Source: Janthinobacterium agaricidamnosum NBRC 102515 = DSM 9628 (lineage in GTDB: Bacteria > Pseudomonadota > Gammaproteobacteria > Burkholderiales > Burkholderiaceae_D). Taken from it: a stretch of DNA of 64,000 bases. This document shows, in pieces, positions 33,074-42,374 of the stretch (its first letter is position 1; the number at the start of each line of letters is the position of its first letter). A program made the position numbers and the translations under genes. The DNA lies in assembly GCF_000723165.1 (NCBI RefSeq), contig NZ_HG322949.1, forward strand, positions 4,990,747 to 5,054,746. Reading direction: 5' to 3'. The notes under the pieces are model-generated. The model ran no database searches and was not told the origin of the DNA. It worked only from the letters and a program-made list of their open reading frames with translations.

Positions 33074-33376
33074 ATGTCCCTGACACTATCCGACGTAAAA
33101 CGCATTGCCCATCTGGCACAACTTGAGTTGAAAGAAGAGCATGCCGCAAATGCACTCGATCAACTGAACGGTATTTTCGCGCTGGCCGAGCAAATGCAGG
33201 CGGTCGACACCACCGGCGTGGAACCGCTCAGCCATCCGCTGGCGGCGCATATGAATAATATCGCCTTGCGTCTGCGTGAAGACGCCGCCACCGAAGCGAA
33301 CCGCCGCGAGGCCTACCAGGCGGTCGCGCCGGCCACCCAGGACGGTTTGTATTTAGTGCCTAAAGTGCTGGATTAA
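33074..33376 (+). CDS. gatC: Asp-tRNA(Asn)/Glu-tRNA(Gln) amidotransferase subunit C
   Basis: 100 aa. [20 protein letters not shown] and the end [20 protein letters not shown] with [11 protein letters not shown] are characteristic of GatC, which wraps around GatA and stabilises the GatCAB complex. First of three genes in order gatC-gatA-gatB. The organism therefore likely makes Gln-tRNA and/or Asn-tRNA by transamidation. Confidence 0.96.
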   Translation: MSLTLSDVKRIAHLAQLELKEEHAANALDQLNGIFALAEQMQAVDTTGVEPLSHPLAAHMNNIALRLREDAATEANRREAYQAVAPATQDGLYLVPKVLD

Positions 33377-33427
33377 TTGCACTATCCAGCCCTCGCCTCC
33401 CCTGCCGAACCGATTTAGAAAATAGCC

Positions 33428-34912
33428 ATGCATACAAAATCCATCAAAGAGCTGTCCACGCTGCTGCAAAACAAAGAAATTTCCGCCACCGCGCTGGCGA
33501 CGCATTTCCTTGACCGCATCGAAGCGAGCGGCCTGAATTCCTTCCTGCACGTCGACCGCGGATTGACGCTGGCCCAGGCCGCGGCCGCCGACGCCAGCAT
33601 CGCCGCCGGCACGTCGACCCCGCTGACCGGCGTGCCGATCGCGCACAAGGATATCTTCGTCACGCGCGACTGGCGCTCGACCGCCGGCTCGACCATGCTG
33701 GCCAATTACACCAGCCCGTTCAACGCCACCGTGGTTGAAAAACTGAACGCGGCCGGCATGGTCACGCTGGGCAAGCTGAACTGCGACGAATTCGCCATGG
33801 GTTCCGGCAATGAAAACTCGGCCTTCGGCGCCGTGCAAAACCCATGGGACACCAAGGCCGTGCCGGGCGGTTCGTCCGGCGGTTCGGCCGCCGCCGTCGC
33901 CGCGCGCCTGACGCCGGCCGCCACCGGCACCGATACCGGCGGTTCGATCCGCCAGCCAGCCGCGTTTTGCGGCATCACCGGCATCAAGCCGACCTATGGC
34001 CGCGTGTCGCGCTTCGGCATGATCGCGTTTGCCTCGTCGCTGGACCAGGGCGGCCCGATGGCGCGCAGCGCCGAGGATTGCGCCTTGCTGCTGTCGGCCA
34101 TGGCCGGCTTCGACGAACGCGATTCGACCAGCCTGACGCCGGAACAAGGCGGCGTGGCGGAAGACTTCAGCCGGGATCTTGAGCAAGCGCTGACCGGTTT
34201 GCGCATCGGCGTGCCGCGCGAGTATTTCGGCGAAGGCCTGGCCAAGGACGTCGAAGAGGCCGTGCGCGGCGCGCTGGCCCAATATGAAAAACTGGGCGCC
34301 ACGCTGGTCGACATTTCGCTGCCGAACACGGCGCTGTCGATCCCGGCGTATTACATGATCGCGCCGGCCGAGGCCTCGTCCAACCTGTCGCGCTTCGACG
34401 GCGTGCGCTACGGCCACCGCGCCGCCGAATACAGCGACCTGTCGGACATGTATAAAAAGACCCGCGCCCAGGGTTTCGGCCCGGAAGTGCAGCGCCGCAT
34501 CATGGTCGGCACCTACGTGCTGTGCCACGGTTATTACGATGCCTATTACCTGAAGGCGCAAAAAATCCGCCGCCTGATCGCCCAGGATTTCGCCGCCGTG
34601 CTCGATGGCCCGAACGCCGTCTGCGACGTCATCATGGGACCGGTCGCGCCGACCGTGGCCTGGGACCTGGGCGACAAGACCGACGATCCGGTCGCCAACT
34701 ACCTGGCCGACATCTTCACGCTGTCGACCAGCCTGGCGGGCTTGCCCGGCATGTCGATACCTTGCGGTTTCGGCCAGGGCGAGAAAAACAGCCAGCGCCC
34801 GGTCGGCCTGCAAATCATCGGCAATTATTTTGCCGAAGCGAAGCTGCTCAATGTCGCGCACCAGTTCCAGCAAGCGACCGACTGGCATTTGCGCTCGCCG
34901 GCAGGCATTTAA
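33428..34912 (+). CDS. gatA: Asp-tRNA(Asn)/Glu-tRNA(Gln) amidotransferase subunit A
   Basis: 494 aa amidase-signature enzyme that releases ammonia from glutamine. The Ser-cisSer-Lys triad is placed at Lys74 (IAHKD), Ser149 ([10 protein letters not shown]) and Ser173 ([14 protein letters not shown]), each exactly five residues before the S. aureus GatA positions. 51 nt after gatC and 71 nt before gatB. Confidence 0.97.
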   Translation: MHTKSIKELSTLLQNKEISATALATHFLDRIEASGLNSFLHVDRGLTLAQAAAADASIAAGTSTPLTGVPIAHKDIFVTRDWRSTAGSTMLANYTSPFNATVVEKLNAAGMVTLGKLNCDEFAMGSGNENSAFGAVQNPWDTKAVPGGSSGGSAAAVAARLTPAATGTDTGGSIRQPAAFCGITGIKPTYGRVSRFGMIAFASSLDQGGPMARSAEDCALLLSAMAGFDERDSTSLTPEQGGVAEDFSRDLEQALTGLRIGVPREYFGEGLAKDVEEAVRGALAQYEKLGATLVDISLPNTALSIPAYYMIAPAEASSNLSRFDGVRYGHRAAEYSDLSDMYKKTRAQGFGPEVQRRIMVGTYVLCHGYYDAYYLKAQKIRRLIAQDFAAVLDGPNAVCDVIMGPVAPTVAWDLGDKTDDPVANYLADIFTLSTSLAGLPGMSIPCGFGQGEKNSQRPVGLQIIGNYFAEAKLLNVAHQFQQATDWHLRSPAGI

Positions 34913-34983
34913 TAACGAATACGTACCCGAAGGTACACGACGAATTCGGCGCAACGCGCCAACGAGAAAAAAGCGAGAACACT

Positions 34984-36444
34984 ATGCAATGGGAAGTCGT
35001 CATCGGTCTTGAAAACCACGTACAACTCACGACCGAATCAAAAATTTTCAGCGGGTCGCCGATCAAGTTCGGCGCCGAGCCGAACACCCAGGCCAGCCCG
35101 GTCGACCTGGCATTGCCGGGCGTGCTGCCGGTGATGAACAAGGCCGCCGTCGAGCGGGCGATCCGCTTCGGCCTGGCGGTCGGCGCCACCATCGCGCCGC
35201 AATCGATTTTTGCGCGCAAAAACTACTTTTATCCGGACTTGCCGAAGGGTTACCAGATCAGCCAGTTCGAAGACCCTGTGGTGCAAGGCGGCAGCCTGAC
35301 TTTCGGCTATGAAAAGGATGGCGAATTCGTCACCAGGACCGTCAACTTGACGCGCGCCCACCTGGAAGAAGACGCCGGCAAATCGCTGCATGAAGATTAC
35401 CAGGGCATGACCGGCATCGACTTGAACCGCGCCGGCACGCCGCTGCTGGAAATCGTGTCGGAGCCGGAAATCCGCAGCGCCGCCGAAGCGGTGGCCTACG
35501 CCAAGGCGCTGCACTCGCTGGTGATGTGGCTCGGCGTTTGCGACGGCAATATGCAGGAAGGCTCGTTCCGCTGCGACGTCAACGTATCGGTGCGCCCGGT
35601 CGGCCAGAAGGAATTCGGCACCCGCTGCGAAATCAAGAACTTGAACTCGTTCCGCTTCATCGAAGAAGCCGTGCACGTCGAAGTGCGGCGCCAGATCGAG
35701 CTGATCGAAGACGGCGGCACGGTGCAGCAAGCTACTCGCCTGTACGATCCGGACAAGAAGGAAACCCGCGCCATGCGCAGCAAGGAAGACGCGCAGGATT
35801 ACCGCTACTTCCCGGACCCGGACTTGCCGCCGCTGACCATTTCGCCGGAATGGATAGCCCGTGTGAAGTCGGACATGCCGGAATTGCCGGGCGCGATGCG
35901 CACGCGTTTTTCGCAGGAATACGGCTTGTCCGATTACGACGGCCTGATCCTGACCCAGTCGCAAGCGAGCGCCGCGTACTTCGAAGCCGTGGTGGCCAAG
36001 GCCGGCAAGGAACACGCCAAGACCGCCGCCAACTGGCTGATGGGCGACGTCGCCTCGACGCTGAACCGCGAAAACGTCGACATCGCCGATTCGCCGGTTT
36101 CGGGCGTGCAGCTGGCATTGCTGATCCAGCGCATCGCCGACGGCACCATCTCGAACAAGCTGGCCAAGGAAGTCTACGCCGGCATGTGGCAAGCCAGGTC
36201 CGGCGATGAAAACCTGGCCGACATCGTCATCGAAGCCAAGGGGCTGAAACAGATTTCCGACAGCGGCGCGCTGGAAGCGATCGTCGACGAAGTGCTGGCG
36301 GCGAACGCCAAATCGGTCGAGCAATACCGCGCCGGCAAGGAAGCGGCGATCAACGCGCTGATCGGCCAGGCGATGAAGGCGTCGAAGGGCAAAGCCAACC
36401 CGGCCCAGCTGACCGAATTGCTGAAAGCGAAACTGGAAGGGTAA
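34984..36444 (+). CDS. gatB: Asp-tRNA(Asn)/Glu-tRNA(Gln) amidotransferase subunit B
   Basis: 486 aa. Phosphorylates Glu-tRNA(Gln)/Asp-tRNA(Asn) and transfers ammonia. N-terminal kinase 'cradle' domain begins [13 protein letters not shown] with [14 protein letters not shown] (here [14 protein letters not shown]) and [15 protein letters not shown]; the C-terminal helical and YqeY-like tail end [22 protein letters not shown] 34984 gives the family start; the open frame extends further upstream into gatA but that part is not GatB. Confidence 0.97.
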   Translation: MQWEVVIGLENHVQLTTESKIFSGSPIKFGAEPNTQASPVDLALPGVLPVMNKAAVERAIRFGLAVGATIAPQSIFARKNYFYPDLPKGYQISQFEDPVVQGGSLTFGYEKDGEFVTRTVNLTRAHLEEDAGKSLHEDYQGMTGIDLNRAGTPLLEIVSEPEIRSAAEAVAYAKALHSLVMWLGVCDGNMQEGSFRCDVNVSVRPVGQKEFGTRCEIKNLNSFRFIEEAVHVEVRRQIELIEDGGTVQQATRLYDPDKKETRAMRSKEDAQDYRYFPDPDLPPLTISPEWIARVKSDMPELPGAMRTRFSQEYGLSDYDGLILTQSQASAAYFEAVVAKAGKEHAKTAANWLMGDVASTLNRENVDIADSPVSGVQLALLIQRIADGTISNKLAKEVYAGMWQARSGDENLADIVIEAKGLKQISDSGALEAIVDEVLAANAKSVEQYRAGKEAAINALIGQAMKASKGKANPAQLTELLKAKLEG

Positions 36445-36470
36445 GCGCCGTAGGAAGGCAGCATACAGAA

Positions 36471-36494
36471 AGGACGCTCCGGCGTCCTTTTTTT
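36471..36494 (+). terminator. Rho-independent terminator of gatCAB
   Basis: AGGACGC / GCGTCCT stem with a 4-nt loop, followed by an uninterrupted run of Ts. It marks the end of the core operon and the left limit of the AT-rich accessory segment. Confidence 0.93.
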
Positions 36495-36618
36495 ATTGGG
36501 CGGCATTGTGACAGTGTGTGGATTTTTTTACATAAGCCACTGCTATTATATTTCTTTTATACAATTTTTATTTCATTCATTTAATTTTTATGAGATCGAT
36601 CTTCAGAAAGACGGACAT

Positions 36619-37437
36619 ATGACGGCACCAGACTGGCTTACAGGCCTGATACAAACAGAAATTAATGACGCAATTAGCAATGATAATCGTACCACTTCAA
36701 CAACTTTTTTGGGCTACCCTAGGGATAGGGTGTTCACGGACATTATTATGGGAGGCCAGGCAGACTTTGACCATCCATTACCGCAATGGAAATTAAAGGC
36801 AGCCGATGTAGTTCTACTGTACGCAAAATACAATCAAGGGCGACATTTGGATGAGCTCATACATGCCTTTAGCAGCCTGCTCGGCCCTAACCAGAAAATC
36901 ACCAAACCAACCATTCTAGATATCGGCTGTGGACCGTTTACCGGCGGGCTGGCATTCGCGGCGATTCAAAACTCCGATGAACCCTTTCGGTATTTTGGCG
37001 TTGATCGCTCAAAAGCCATGATTCAGCTAGGCGAATCATTGGCGGAGGCAGCGAAAGCACGCGGGGCATTTCATCCCAAGACTACATTTAAATTCGATAC
37101 CGATCTTGCTAACTTTGACTTTGGCCCAATCCGTGGTGAAATGACTATCGTTATTGCCTCATATTTGCTGGCAAGCCCCAGTCTAGACGTGAAATCTCTT
37201 GTTACGTCGGTTAGCGACGCCTTGGCTCGCATCGGTCCAGGACCGTGTGCCATTCTCTATACGAATAGCTCACGTCCCGAGGCAAGAGAAAAATTCCCTT
37301 CCTTTAAAGAAGCGCTTTTAAGACTGGGTTTTAAGTTAGTAACCGAGGACATCGCCCCATTTCATCATACGAGCAAAAAAGTTCTCGATCTGCACTATGC
37401 GTTGCTATTGAGGACCGAAGCTTCAATTTTTTTATAG
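36619..37437 (+). CDS. Class I SAM-dependent methyltransferase, first gene of accessory three-gene operon
   Basis: 272 aa. Motif I is DIGCGPFTGGLAFA starting at Asp101, the acidic ribose-binding residue is Asp129 in YFGVDRSKAM, and a motif IV-like segment follows in TIVIASYLLAS. The N-terminal ~95 residues (GYPRDRVFTDIIMGGQADF) have no signature I know. No target-recognition domain or NPPY-type DNA-adenine motif is visible, so the substrate (protein, tRNA, DNA or small molecule) is open. ATG 36619 is used; upstream codons to 36496 are AT-rich leader. The ribosome binding site (AGAAAG) is weak. Gene 2 starts 7 nt downstream. Base composition is clearly lower in GC than gatB. Confidence 0.75.
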   Translation: MTAPDWLTGLIQTEINDAISNDNRTTSTTFLGYPRDRVFTDIIMGGQADFDHPLPQWKLKAADVVLLYAKYNQGRHLDELIHAFSSLLGPNQKITKPTILDIGCGPFTGGLAFAAIQNSDEPFRYFGVDRSKAMIQLGESLAEAAKARGAFHPKTTFKFDTDLANFDFGPIRGEMTIVIASYLLASPSLDVKSLVTSVSDALARIGPGPCAILYTNSSRPEAREKFPSFKEALLRLGFKLVTEDIAPFHHTSKKVLDLHYALLLRTEASIFL

Positions 37438-37444
37438 GAAAATA

Positions 37445-38530
37445 ATGGATTTACCTAATCTCAATGACCTGATCGAAGAGCAGTTCATAGTCTACGATCA
37501 ACCACCTGAACAAAATCTATTTGTTGCAGGACCACCGGGTTCTGGCAAAACAAGTCTAGCTGTTATGCGTGCCGTTTTCCTTAAGAATAAGGGCCTAAAA
37601 ACCGTTTTGATCACTCGCAACAAGTTGCTTGCAGAACTAGGCAAACAACTTGGCAGTGACGGAATTGAAACCAGTACGCTTAGTAGTTTTATCTGGCATT
37701 CATACAAAGCCGATATCGGCCAAGAGGTACCGCAATTTACGAGCTATGTATATGACTGGGACCAAATTATAGCGAACTATGCTGCTATTAATTTCTCCCC
37801 TGCACTGGATCACTTGATTGTTGACGAAGGTCAAAATCTACCTGCAGGATTCTTCAAGTGGGCCTATCGATATGGGGCAAAAAGCCTGACAGTATTCGCG
37901 GACGAAGATCAAACTACTGATGCGCAGCGCTCGTCGCTCAATGACATCTGCAATGCAGGTCTACCAGCTCCCATAAGGCTTAAAGTAAACCATCGGAATA
38001 CTGCAGAAATTGCAGATGTTGCCGAGCACTTTCATCGTTTACAGAAATTACCTCCAGGCGTAGTACAGCGTGGACGGGGTGGCGAGTTGCCCAGAATGAC
38101 CGCCCTCAAAACGTGGGATGAACTTGCCTCTTTAGCATCAACCAGACTAACAAACAGAAACGAAGCCATCGGAATTATCGTTTATCTTCAAGACGAGGTG
38201 TTGTTGTTGCGGCAGAAGCTCGTTGATCTGTTACCATCAGGAACCCGTGTCGATGCGTACGTGAGTAAAATCGGGGCGGCTAGCGGAATACGCTTGCTTC
38301 AGCCTGGAATTACCATACTGAGCAGCGAATCAGCTATTGGTCTCGAATTCAATACCGTATACTTGCAGGATCTATGGCGCTCCCTACCGTGCTCCTCAGT
38401 GGACGATTTTCGGAGGATGTATATGCTGTGTGCACGAGCACGGGATAACTTAATACTGATTGACGGTCCCCATACACTTTCTCAGAGTCAAATAGCTGAT
38501 CTGCCGGGCCCTGAATTGCTTGAACGATGA
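37445..38530 (+). CDS. Compact superfamily 1 (UvrD-like) helicase/NTPase, second gene of accessory operon
   Basis: 361 aa. Motifs run in SF1 order: Walker A GPPGSGKT at 29-36 (Lys35), motif Ia TVLITRNKLLAEL, Walker B variant DEGQ at 127-130, motif III FADEDQ (Asp153-Gln156), motif IV-like KVNHRNTAEI, motif V ILSSESAIGLEFNTVYL, motif VI YMLCARARDNLIL with Arg331/Arg333 as arginine fingers. All ATPase motifs are kept, but at 361 aa there is little room for the 1B/2B insertions of processive UvrD/Rep/PcrA helicases. Likely a nucleic-acid-dependent NTPase or remodeller. Soluble, no nuclease motif. Its TGA overlaps the ATG of the next gene by 4 nt. Confidence 0.8.
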   Translation: MDLPNLNDLIEEQFIVYDQPPEQNLFVAGPPGSGKTSLAVMRAVFLKNKGLKTVLITRNKLLAELGKQLGSDGIETSTLSSFIWHSYKADIGQEVPQFTSYVYDWDQIIANYAAINFSPALDHLIVDEGQNLPAGFFKWAYRYGAKSLTVFADEDQTTDAQRSSLNDICNAGLPAPIRLKVNHRNTAEIADVAEHFHRLQKLPPGVVQRGRGGELPRMTALKTWDELASLASTRLTNRNEAIGIIVYLQDEVLLLRQKLVDLLPSGTRVDAYVSKIGAASGIRLLQPGITILSSESAIGLEFNTVYLQDLWRSLPCSSVDDFRRMYMLCARARDNLILIDGPHTLSQSQIADLPGPELLER

Positions 38531-40725
38531 ACCAAACTCCTCCGATACAAATGAACCTTTCCTTGCACTCTGAGAAGACGCTTGAGAAATCCGATACTGC
38601 GCCGGCGAACGCGCCGATAAAGCTAGTGGTGACGCTGGACCACCGTGCATGGCTGCAACTGCTTGTTGATGAATGGTGGCCGTTGCAGGAGGGTGTAAAA
38701 GGCATTTGTCTCGGAGTTAACTCCTCAGTCAGCTATGTAAATACCGATGACAGACGCATTGCTGTCAGCGCATGGATTGACCATCGGCTACTGCCCCGCA
38801 GTATCATTCCAATTCTGAGAAATGGCACATGGGCGGAAAATACGCTCGACAGCTTGTCTGCAGAAGATCTACAAATATACTGGCCGGGCCCAATCCCCTT
38901 GTTCGCCATCACGACATTCAGCGTATCCTCGCACGATGAGCGTGATCGCCTGTTGGCGATGTGCAAAGGATTTGCCAATGTCGAGTTACCAAGGCAGCCG
39001 ATTCTGATTACGGTAACTGAGGGAGAGGGCTGGGGATTGCAGGAACCAAGCGCAACGATGTCATTCCTGCCACCAGCCAGATGGAACCGCATTCGCGGTG
39101 CCGCCGCAATGGCAATCTGGGCAGTTCCCAAAATAGCTCCATGGCTGGATATGCTATGTTACTCCTTATCACCTACTTCAACTGAAATCGGGTCAGATGC
39201 GGCCGTGTTGGAGGCTGACTGGCTAATGTATCCCGTATGGTGCGACTCGGCAGAGAACATGCAGCAATCGCCGATGTGGCGCGCAATTATCGAAACCTTC
39301 GAGACAGTCCACCTCCAAAAAGAATGGCGCCCAATCACAGTACTTAGCCAGATTGCGGCAACGGCTGAAAAATATGGTGTGCCTTTGAATAGCCTTGATG
39401 ATCTCACGCGTAGAACCAGAGACATTCTGAATGACCGGGCATCAATTGATATAAGCCTCGCAACAGCTGACCCTCTTGGCTTCTCGTTGCAACTAGTATT
39501 ACTGCGTCCGAGAGCAACCGCATACAAATCATGGGCAATTGAATTTCCTGGCATGCCTCCAGCAGCTTGGTGGACAGGAGCTATCCTTTCTGGCTTCTTG
39601 GAAGGCTATCGAGACTTGCTGCCGCAATTCCGTGGTTCTCCGGAAAGCAGACGCGTATTGGCTCTGCGCACATGGGGCCTCAAGATGAATGGATCTCCTT
39701 GGTCCGACGATGTGACGCTTAATCTTTGTTGGCGTATTTGTGATGGCATGATTCAGTTCCTTGAAGGCGATCAGGTATGGGCAACTCGAAAATGCAACAA
39801 CCGTGGCAATTGGTATATTGCAAACTACGACGACACCGAAGTGCAAGCGGAAGCTTTGGCAATTGCGAAGATCCTTTATAAGGATGGCGTTCAAAAAACA
39901 CTACTCTTGAATAATCAAACGCTGCAAATTTCAGGCGATGGGAGTCTGACAATTGATACCACCAATTCAAGCCTGACAGCTAATGGGAAAATTCACCTGC
40001 ATTTAAACGCCGACTCGAAAATTTTCGATGCTCTCCATGTCGAAAAGTTCCGCGCCTGGATAGCCAAAGGCAGCATTGCTAAATTGCTGCCGGCGCCACC
40101 GTCCGTGCGGGTAGTCGAAGAGGCAATGCCACAACCCGCAATGTCCCTTTCCGGCCTAGTATCAGTACCTGTCGCGAATGGCCCACAGGGATTGGTGGCG
40201 ATATCTGAATTCCTTTCCAAGGAAGAAGAGAAAGAACTTATCATAGCCGTCGATAGCGTGCAGTGGCTCGATGAGCTATCGCGCCGTGTACAGCACTATG
40301 GCTGGAAATATGATTACAAGGCCCGCAAAATAACTCAATCCGCTTTTATCGGAGCGCTCCCCGACTGGGCTGCCAAAATTGGACAGCGGCTACTTGAGGC
40401 GGGCCTTGTAGACGAACTTCCGGATCAAGTGATCGTCAATGAATATATAGGTAATCAGGGTATCAGCAAACATATTGACTGCGCTAGCTGCTTCCGTGGT
40501 CCAGTAGTCACAATCAGCCTTTGCGAATCATGGGGGATGACATTCCGCGGCCCGGACAGTGCGAAGTTTGAATGTATTCTTGACCGTCGTAGTGCTGTCT
40601 CGATAAGCGGACCAGCACGATCCGTCTGGTCGCACGAAATTCCAAAACGTAAAAAGGAAGCGTTCGGATTGCGAGGGAGGAGGGTATCGCTGACCTTCCG
40701 TAAAGTCGACCTCACCAGCTCCTGA
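38527..40725 (+). CDS. AlkB-type Fe(II)/2-oxoglutarate dioxygenase fused to a large uncharacterised N-terminal region
   Basis: 732 aa. Residues ~555-732 form an AlkB domain: NEYIGNQGISKHIDCASCF with the iron ligands His649 and Asp651, FRGPVVTISL, SGPARSVWSHEIP with the third ligand His703, and RVSLTFR with the two 2-oxoglutarate arginines Arg719 and Arg725. All catalytic residues are present, so oxidative demethylation or hydroxylation is plausible. Residues 1-545 are soluble, rich in Trp, and show no motif I recognise; they are about three times the size of the catalytic part and may bind the substrate or the partners. Starts inside the stop of the NTPase gene (ATGA). AT-rich codon use. Confidence 0.82.
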   Translation: MNQTPPIQMNLSLHSEKTLEKSDTAPANAPIKLVVTLDHRAWLQLLVDEWWPLQEGVKGICLGVNSSVSYVNTDDRRIAVSAWIDHRLLPRSIIPILRNGTWAENTLDSLSAEDLQIYWPGPIPLFAITTFSVSSHDERDRLLAMCKGFANVELPRQPILITVTEGEGWGLQEPSATMSFLPPARWNRIRGAAAMAIWAVPKIAPWLDMLCYSLSPTSTEIGSDAAVLEADWLMYPVWCDSAENMQQSPMWRAIIETFETVHLQKEWRPITVLSQIAATAEKYGVPLNSLDDLTRRTRDILNDRASIDISLATADPLGFSLQLVLLRPRATAYKSWAIEFPGMPPAAWWTGAILSGFLEGYRDLLPQFRGSPESRRVLALRTWGLKMNGSPWSDDVTLNLCWRICDGMIQFLEGDQVWATRKCNNRGNWYIANYDDTEVQAEALAIAKILYKDGVQKTLLLNNQTLQISGDGSLTIDTTNSSLTANGKIHLHLNADSKIFDALHVEKFRAWIAKGSIAKLLPAPPSVRVVEEAMPQPAMSLSGLVSVPVANGPQGLVAISEFLSKEEEKELIIAVDSVQWLDELSRRVQHYGWKYDYKARKITQSAFIGALPDWAAKIGQRLLEAGLVDELPDQVIVNEYIGNQGISKHIDCASCFRGPVVTISLCESWGMTFRGPDSAKFECILDRRSAVSISGPARSVWSHEIPKRKKEAFGLRGRRVSLTFRKVDLTSS

Positions 40726-40727
40726 TA

Positions 40728-40913
40728 GTGCCCGTCACCGTGTCCTACGACATCGATACCGCTGGTAAGACAACGTCCTCGAACGTAATCAAGAGCATCG
40801 GCTCCCCTGTCCCCGATGAGGCCGTGCACGAGGGCATTGCCAACTGCAGCTTCACACTGGCCTTAGCTGACGGCATACCTGTCAATTCCACCTTCAAGAT
40901 GCAGTACGTATGA
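40728..40913 (+). pseudogene. Fragment resembling a TonB C-terminal domain
   Basis: 61 codons from a GTG just after the AlkB-fusion stop. PVTVSYDIDTAGKTTSSNVI, SIGSPVPDEAVHEGIANCSF and ADGIPVNSTFKMQYV follow the pattern of TonB_C domains (xVxFxIdxxGxvxxxxVxxSxGxxxxDxAAxxxvxxxxFxPAxxDGkpV). The membrane helix and proline-rich spacer of a working TonB are absent, so I call it a remnant; a small free-standing protein is less likely. It may be a scar of the insertion that brought the accessory operon. Confidence 0.5.
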
Positions 40914-40998
40914 TCCATGGACACATCATTCGCAGCAGCAGCGCCACCGCCCGCTTGCGGGTATGATCATGCTATCTCCAACGCACAATGAGCATGCC

Positions 40999-42036
40999 AT
41001 GAACAAAATCAAAACCGGCCTGGTCGGCTACGGTTTTGCCGGATCGACCTTTCACGCCCCGGTATTGACGGCGGTCGAGGCGCTGGAATTGACGGCGGTG
41101 GCGTCCAGCAAACCAGAACTGGTGCACAAGGATTATCCGCACGCCACCGTGTACGCCGAGCCGGCGCAACTGTACGCCGCCCCGGAGATTGAACTGGTGG
41201 TGATCGCCGCACCGAACGATGTGCATTTCAGCCTGGCGCAGGCCGCGCTGCTGGCTGGCAAACACGTGGTGGTCGACAAGCCGTTCACCATCACCAGCGC
41301 CGAAGCGCAGACGCTGATCGCGCTGGCGAAGGAACGCAAGCTGGTGCTCAGCGTGTACCAGAACCGGCGCTGGGACGGCGACTTCCTGACCGTCAAAGCG
41401 CTGCTGCAACAAGGCACGCTGGGCGCCATCGCCAGCTTCGAATCGCATTTCGACCGCTTCCGTCCGGAGATCAAGCAGCGCTGGCGCGAATCGGCTGACG
41501 TTGGCGGCGGCTTGCTGTACGACCTGGGCCCGCACATGCTGGACCAGGCGCTGCAATTGTTCGGCAAACCGCAACGCCTGTACGCCGATATCGCCTTGCA
41601 GCGCAACGGTGCGGCGGCGGTCGATTATATGCATCTGGTGCTGTATTACGGCACGCTGCGGGTGGTGCTGCAAGCCGGCTGCCTGGTCAAGGCGCCGACC
41701 GCGCGCTTCGCCGTGCACGGCGACCGGGGCAGTTTTGTGAAGTTCGGCCTCGACCCGCAGGAAGACGCCTTGAAAGCGGGCGGCAAGCCGGGCCAGCCGG
41801 GCTGGGGGATCGATGCGGTCAAGGGCGCGCTGCACCTCGGCACGGCGCCGGACGGCCACTGCGAGCATGTCGCCTTGCAGGCTGGCCGCTACCAGGATTT
41901 TTATCAAGGCATGGCCGACGCCATCCGCCATGGCGCGGCCGCGCCGGTGGCGCCCGAAGACGCCTTGCTGACGATGCGCCTGATCGAACTGGCGCTGCAA
42001 AGTTCCAGCCAAGGCCGGGTGGTAGAAGTCAGCTGA
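40999..42036 (+). CDS. Gfo/Idh/MocA-family oxidoreductase
   Basis: 345 aa. N-terminal Rossmann domain with TGLVGYGFAGSTFHAPVL and AAPNDVHFSLAQAALLAGKH, then the VVDKPF motif (Lys of the EKP triad), and C-terminal alpha/beta domain with DVGGGLLYDLGPHMLDQALQ, where the conserved Asp and His of the family active site sit. NAD(P)-dependent oxidation of a sugar or polyol is likely; closest described analogue by memory is E. coli YdgJ. ATG 40999 gives the normal N-terminus; an upstream in-frame ATG at 40963 is not conserved-looking. High GC returns here. Confidence 0.9.
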   Translation: MNKIKTGLVGYGFAGSTFHAPVLTAVEALELTAVASSKPELVHKDYPHATVYAEPAQLYAAPEIELVVIAAPNDVHFSLAQAALLAGKHVVVDKPFTITSAEAQTLIALAKERKLVLSVYQNRRWDGDFLTVKALLQQGTLGAIASFESHFDRFRPEIKQRWRESADVGGGLLYDLGPHMLDQALQLFGKPQRLYADIALQRNGAAAVDYMHLVLYYGTLRVVLQAGCLVKAPTARFAVHGDRGSFVKFGLDPQEDALKAGGKPGQPGWGIDAVKGALHLGTAPDGHCEHVALQAGRYQDFYQGMADAIRHGAAAPVAPEDALLTMRLIELALQSSSQGRVVEVS

Positions 42037-42041
42037 AGAAG

Positions 42042-42374
42042 TCAGCTGATCTCGAACGCCAGCACCACGGCGCCCAGCGCCAGCATGCCGAGGCCGGCGA
42101 TGAACAGCAGCTCGGCCCACGATTCGTACTGGCCGCTGGCCGGGCGCGGCCGCAGCGACATGAAGGACAGCACGGCGCTGACCAGGAAGACCAGCGCATC
42201 GATCGCCAGCAGCTTGTCGATCAGTACCCGGACTTCGCCGCGCGGGCCCAGATGGCCGATCGACAGCACCGTCATGCAGACGCCGATCATGGTCGCCGAG
42301 GTCGGCAAGATATGCGCCGACAGGCCACGCCCGCGCCCGCTCGCGTTATTCCATTCGTGTGGCGCGGAGGCCAT
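42042..42374 (-). CDS. Small membrane protein, unknown function
   Basis: 110 aa with three hydrophobic segments (ATMIGVCMTVLSIG, AIDALVFLVSAVLSFMSL, LLFIAGLGMLALGAVVLAFE). Its ATG at 42374 shares one base with the TGA of the upstream exported-protein gene, so both are probably made from one transcript with coupled translation. No family recognised with certainty. Ends 5 nt from the convergent oxidoreductase gene. A longer open frame continues upstream to 42857 but is out of register with the real upstream gene. Confidence 0.7.
   Translation of the reverse strand: MASAPHEWNNASGRGRGLSAHILPTSATMIGVCMTVLSIGHLGPRGEVRVLIDKLLAIDALVFLVSAVLSFMSLRPRPASGQYESWAELLFIAGLGMLALGAVVLAFEIS

Noticed and set aside
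36496..36618. Upstream extension of the methyltransferase gene to 36496
   Set aside because: The added residues (Phe/Tyr/Ile-rich) come from AT-rich leader just after the gatB terminator and resemble no protein.
36496..40998. Prophage or integrative element
   Set aside because: No integrase, transposase, phage structural gene, tRNA or flanking repeat is visible in or beside the AT-rich segment.
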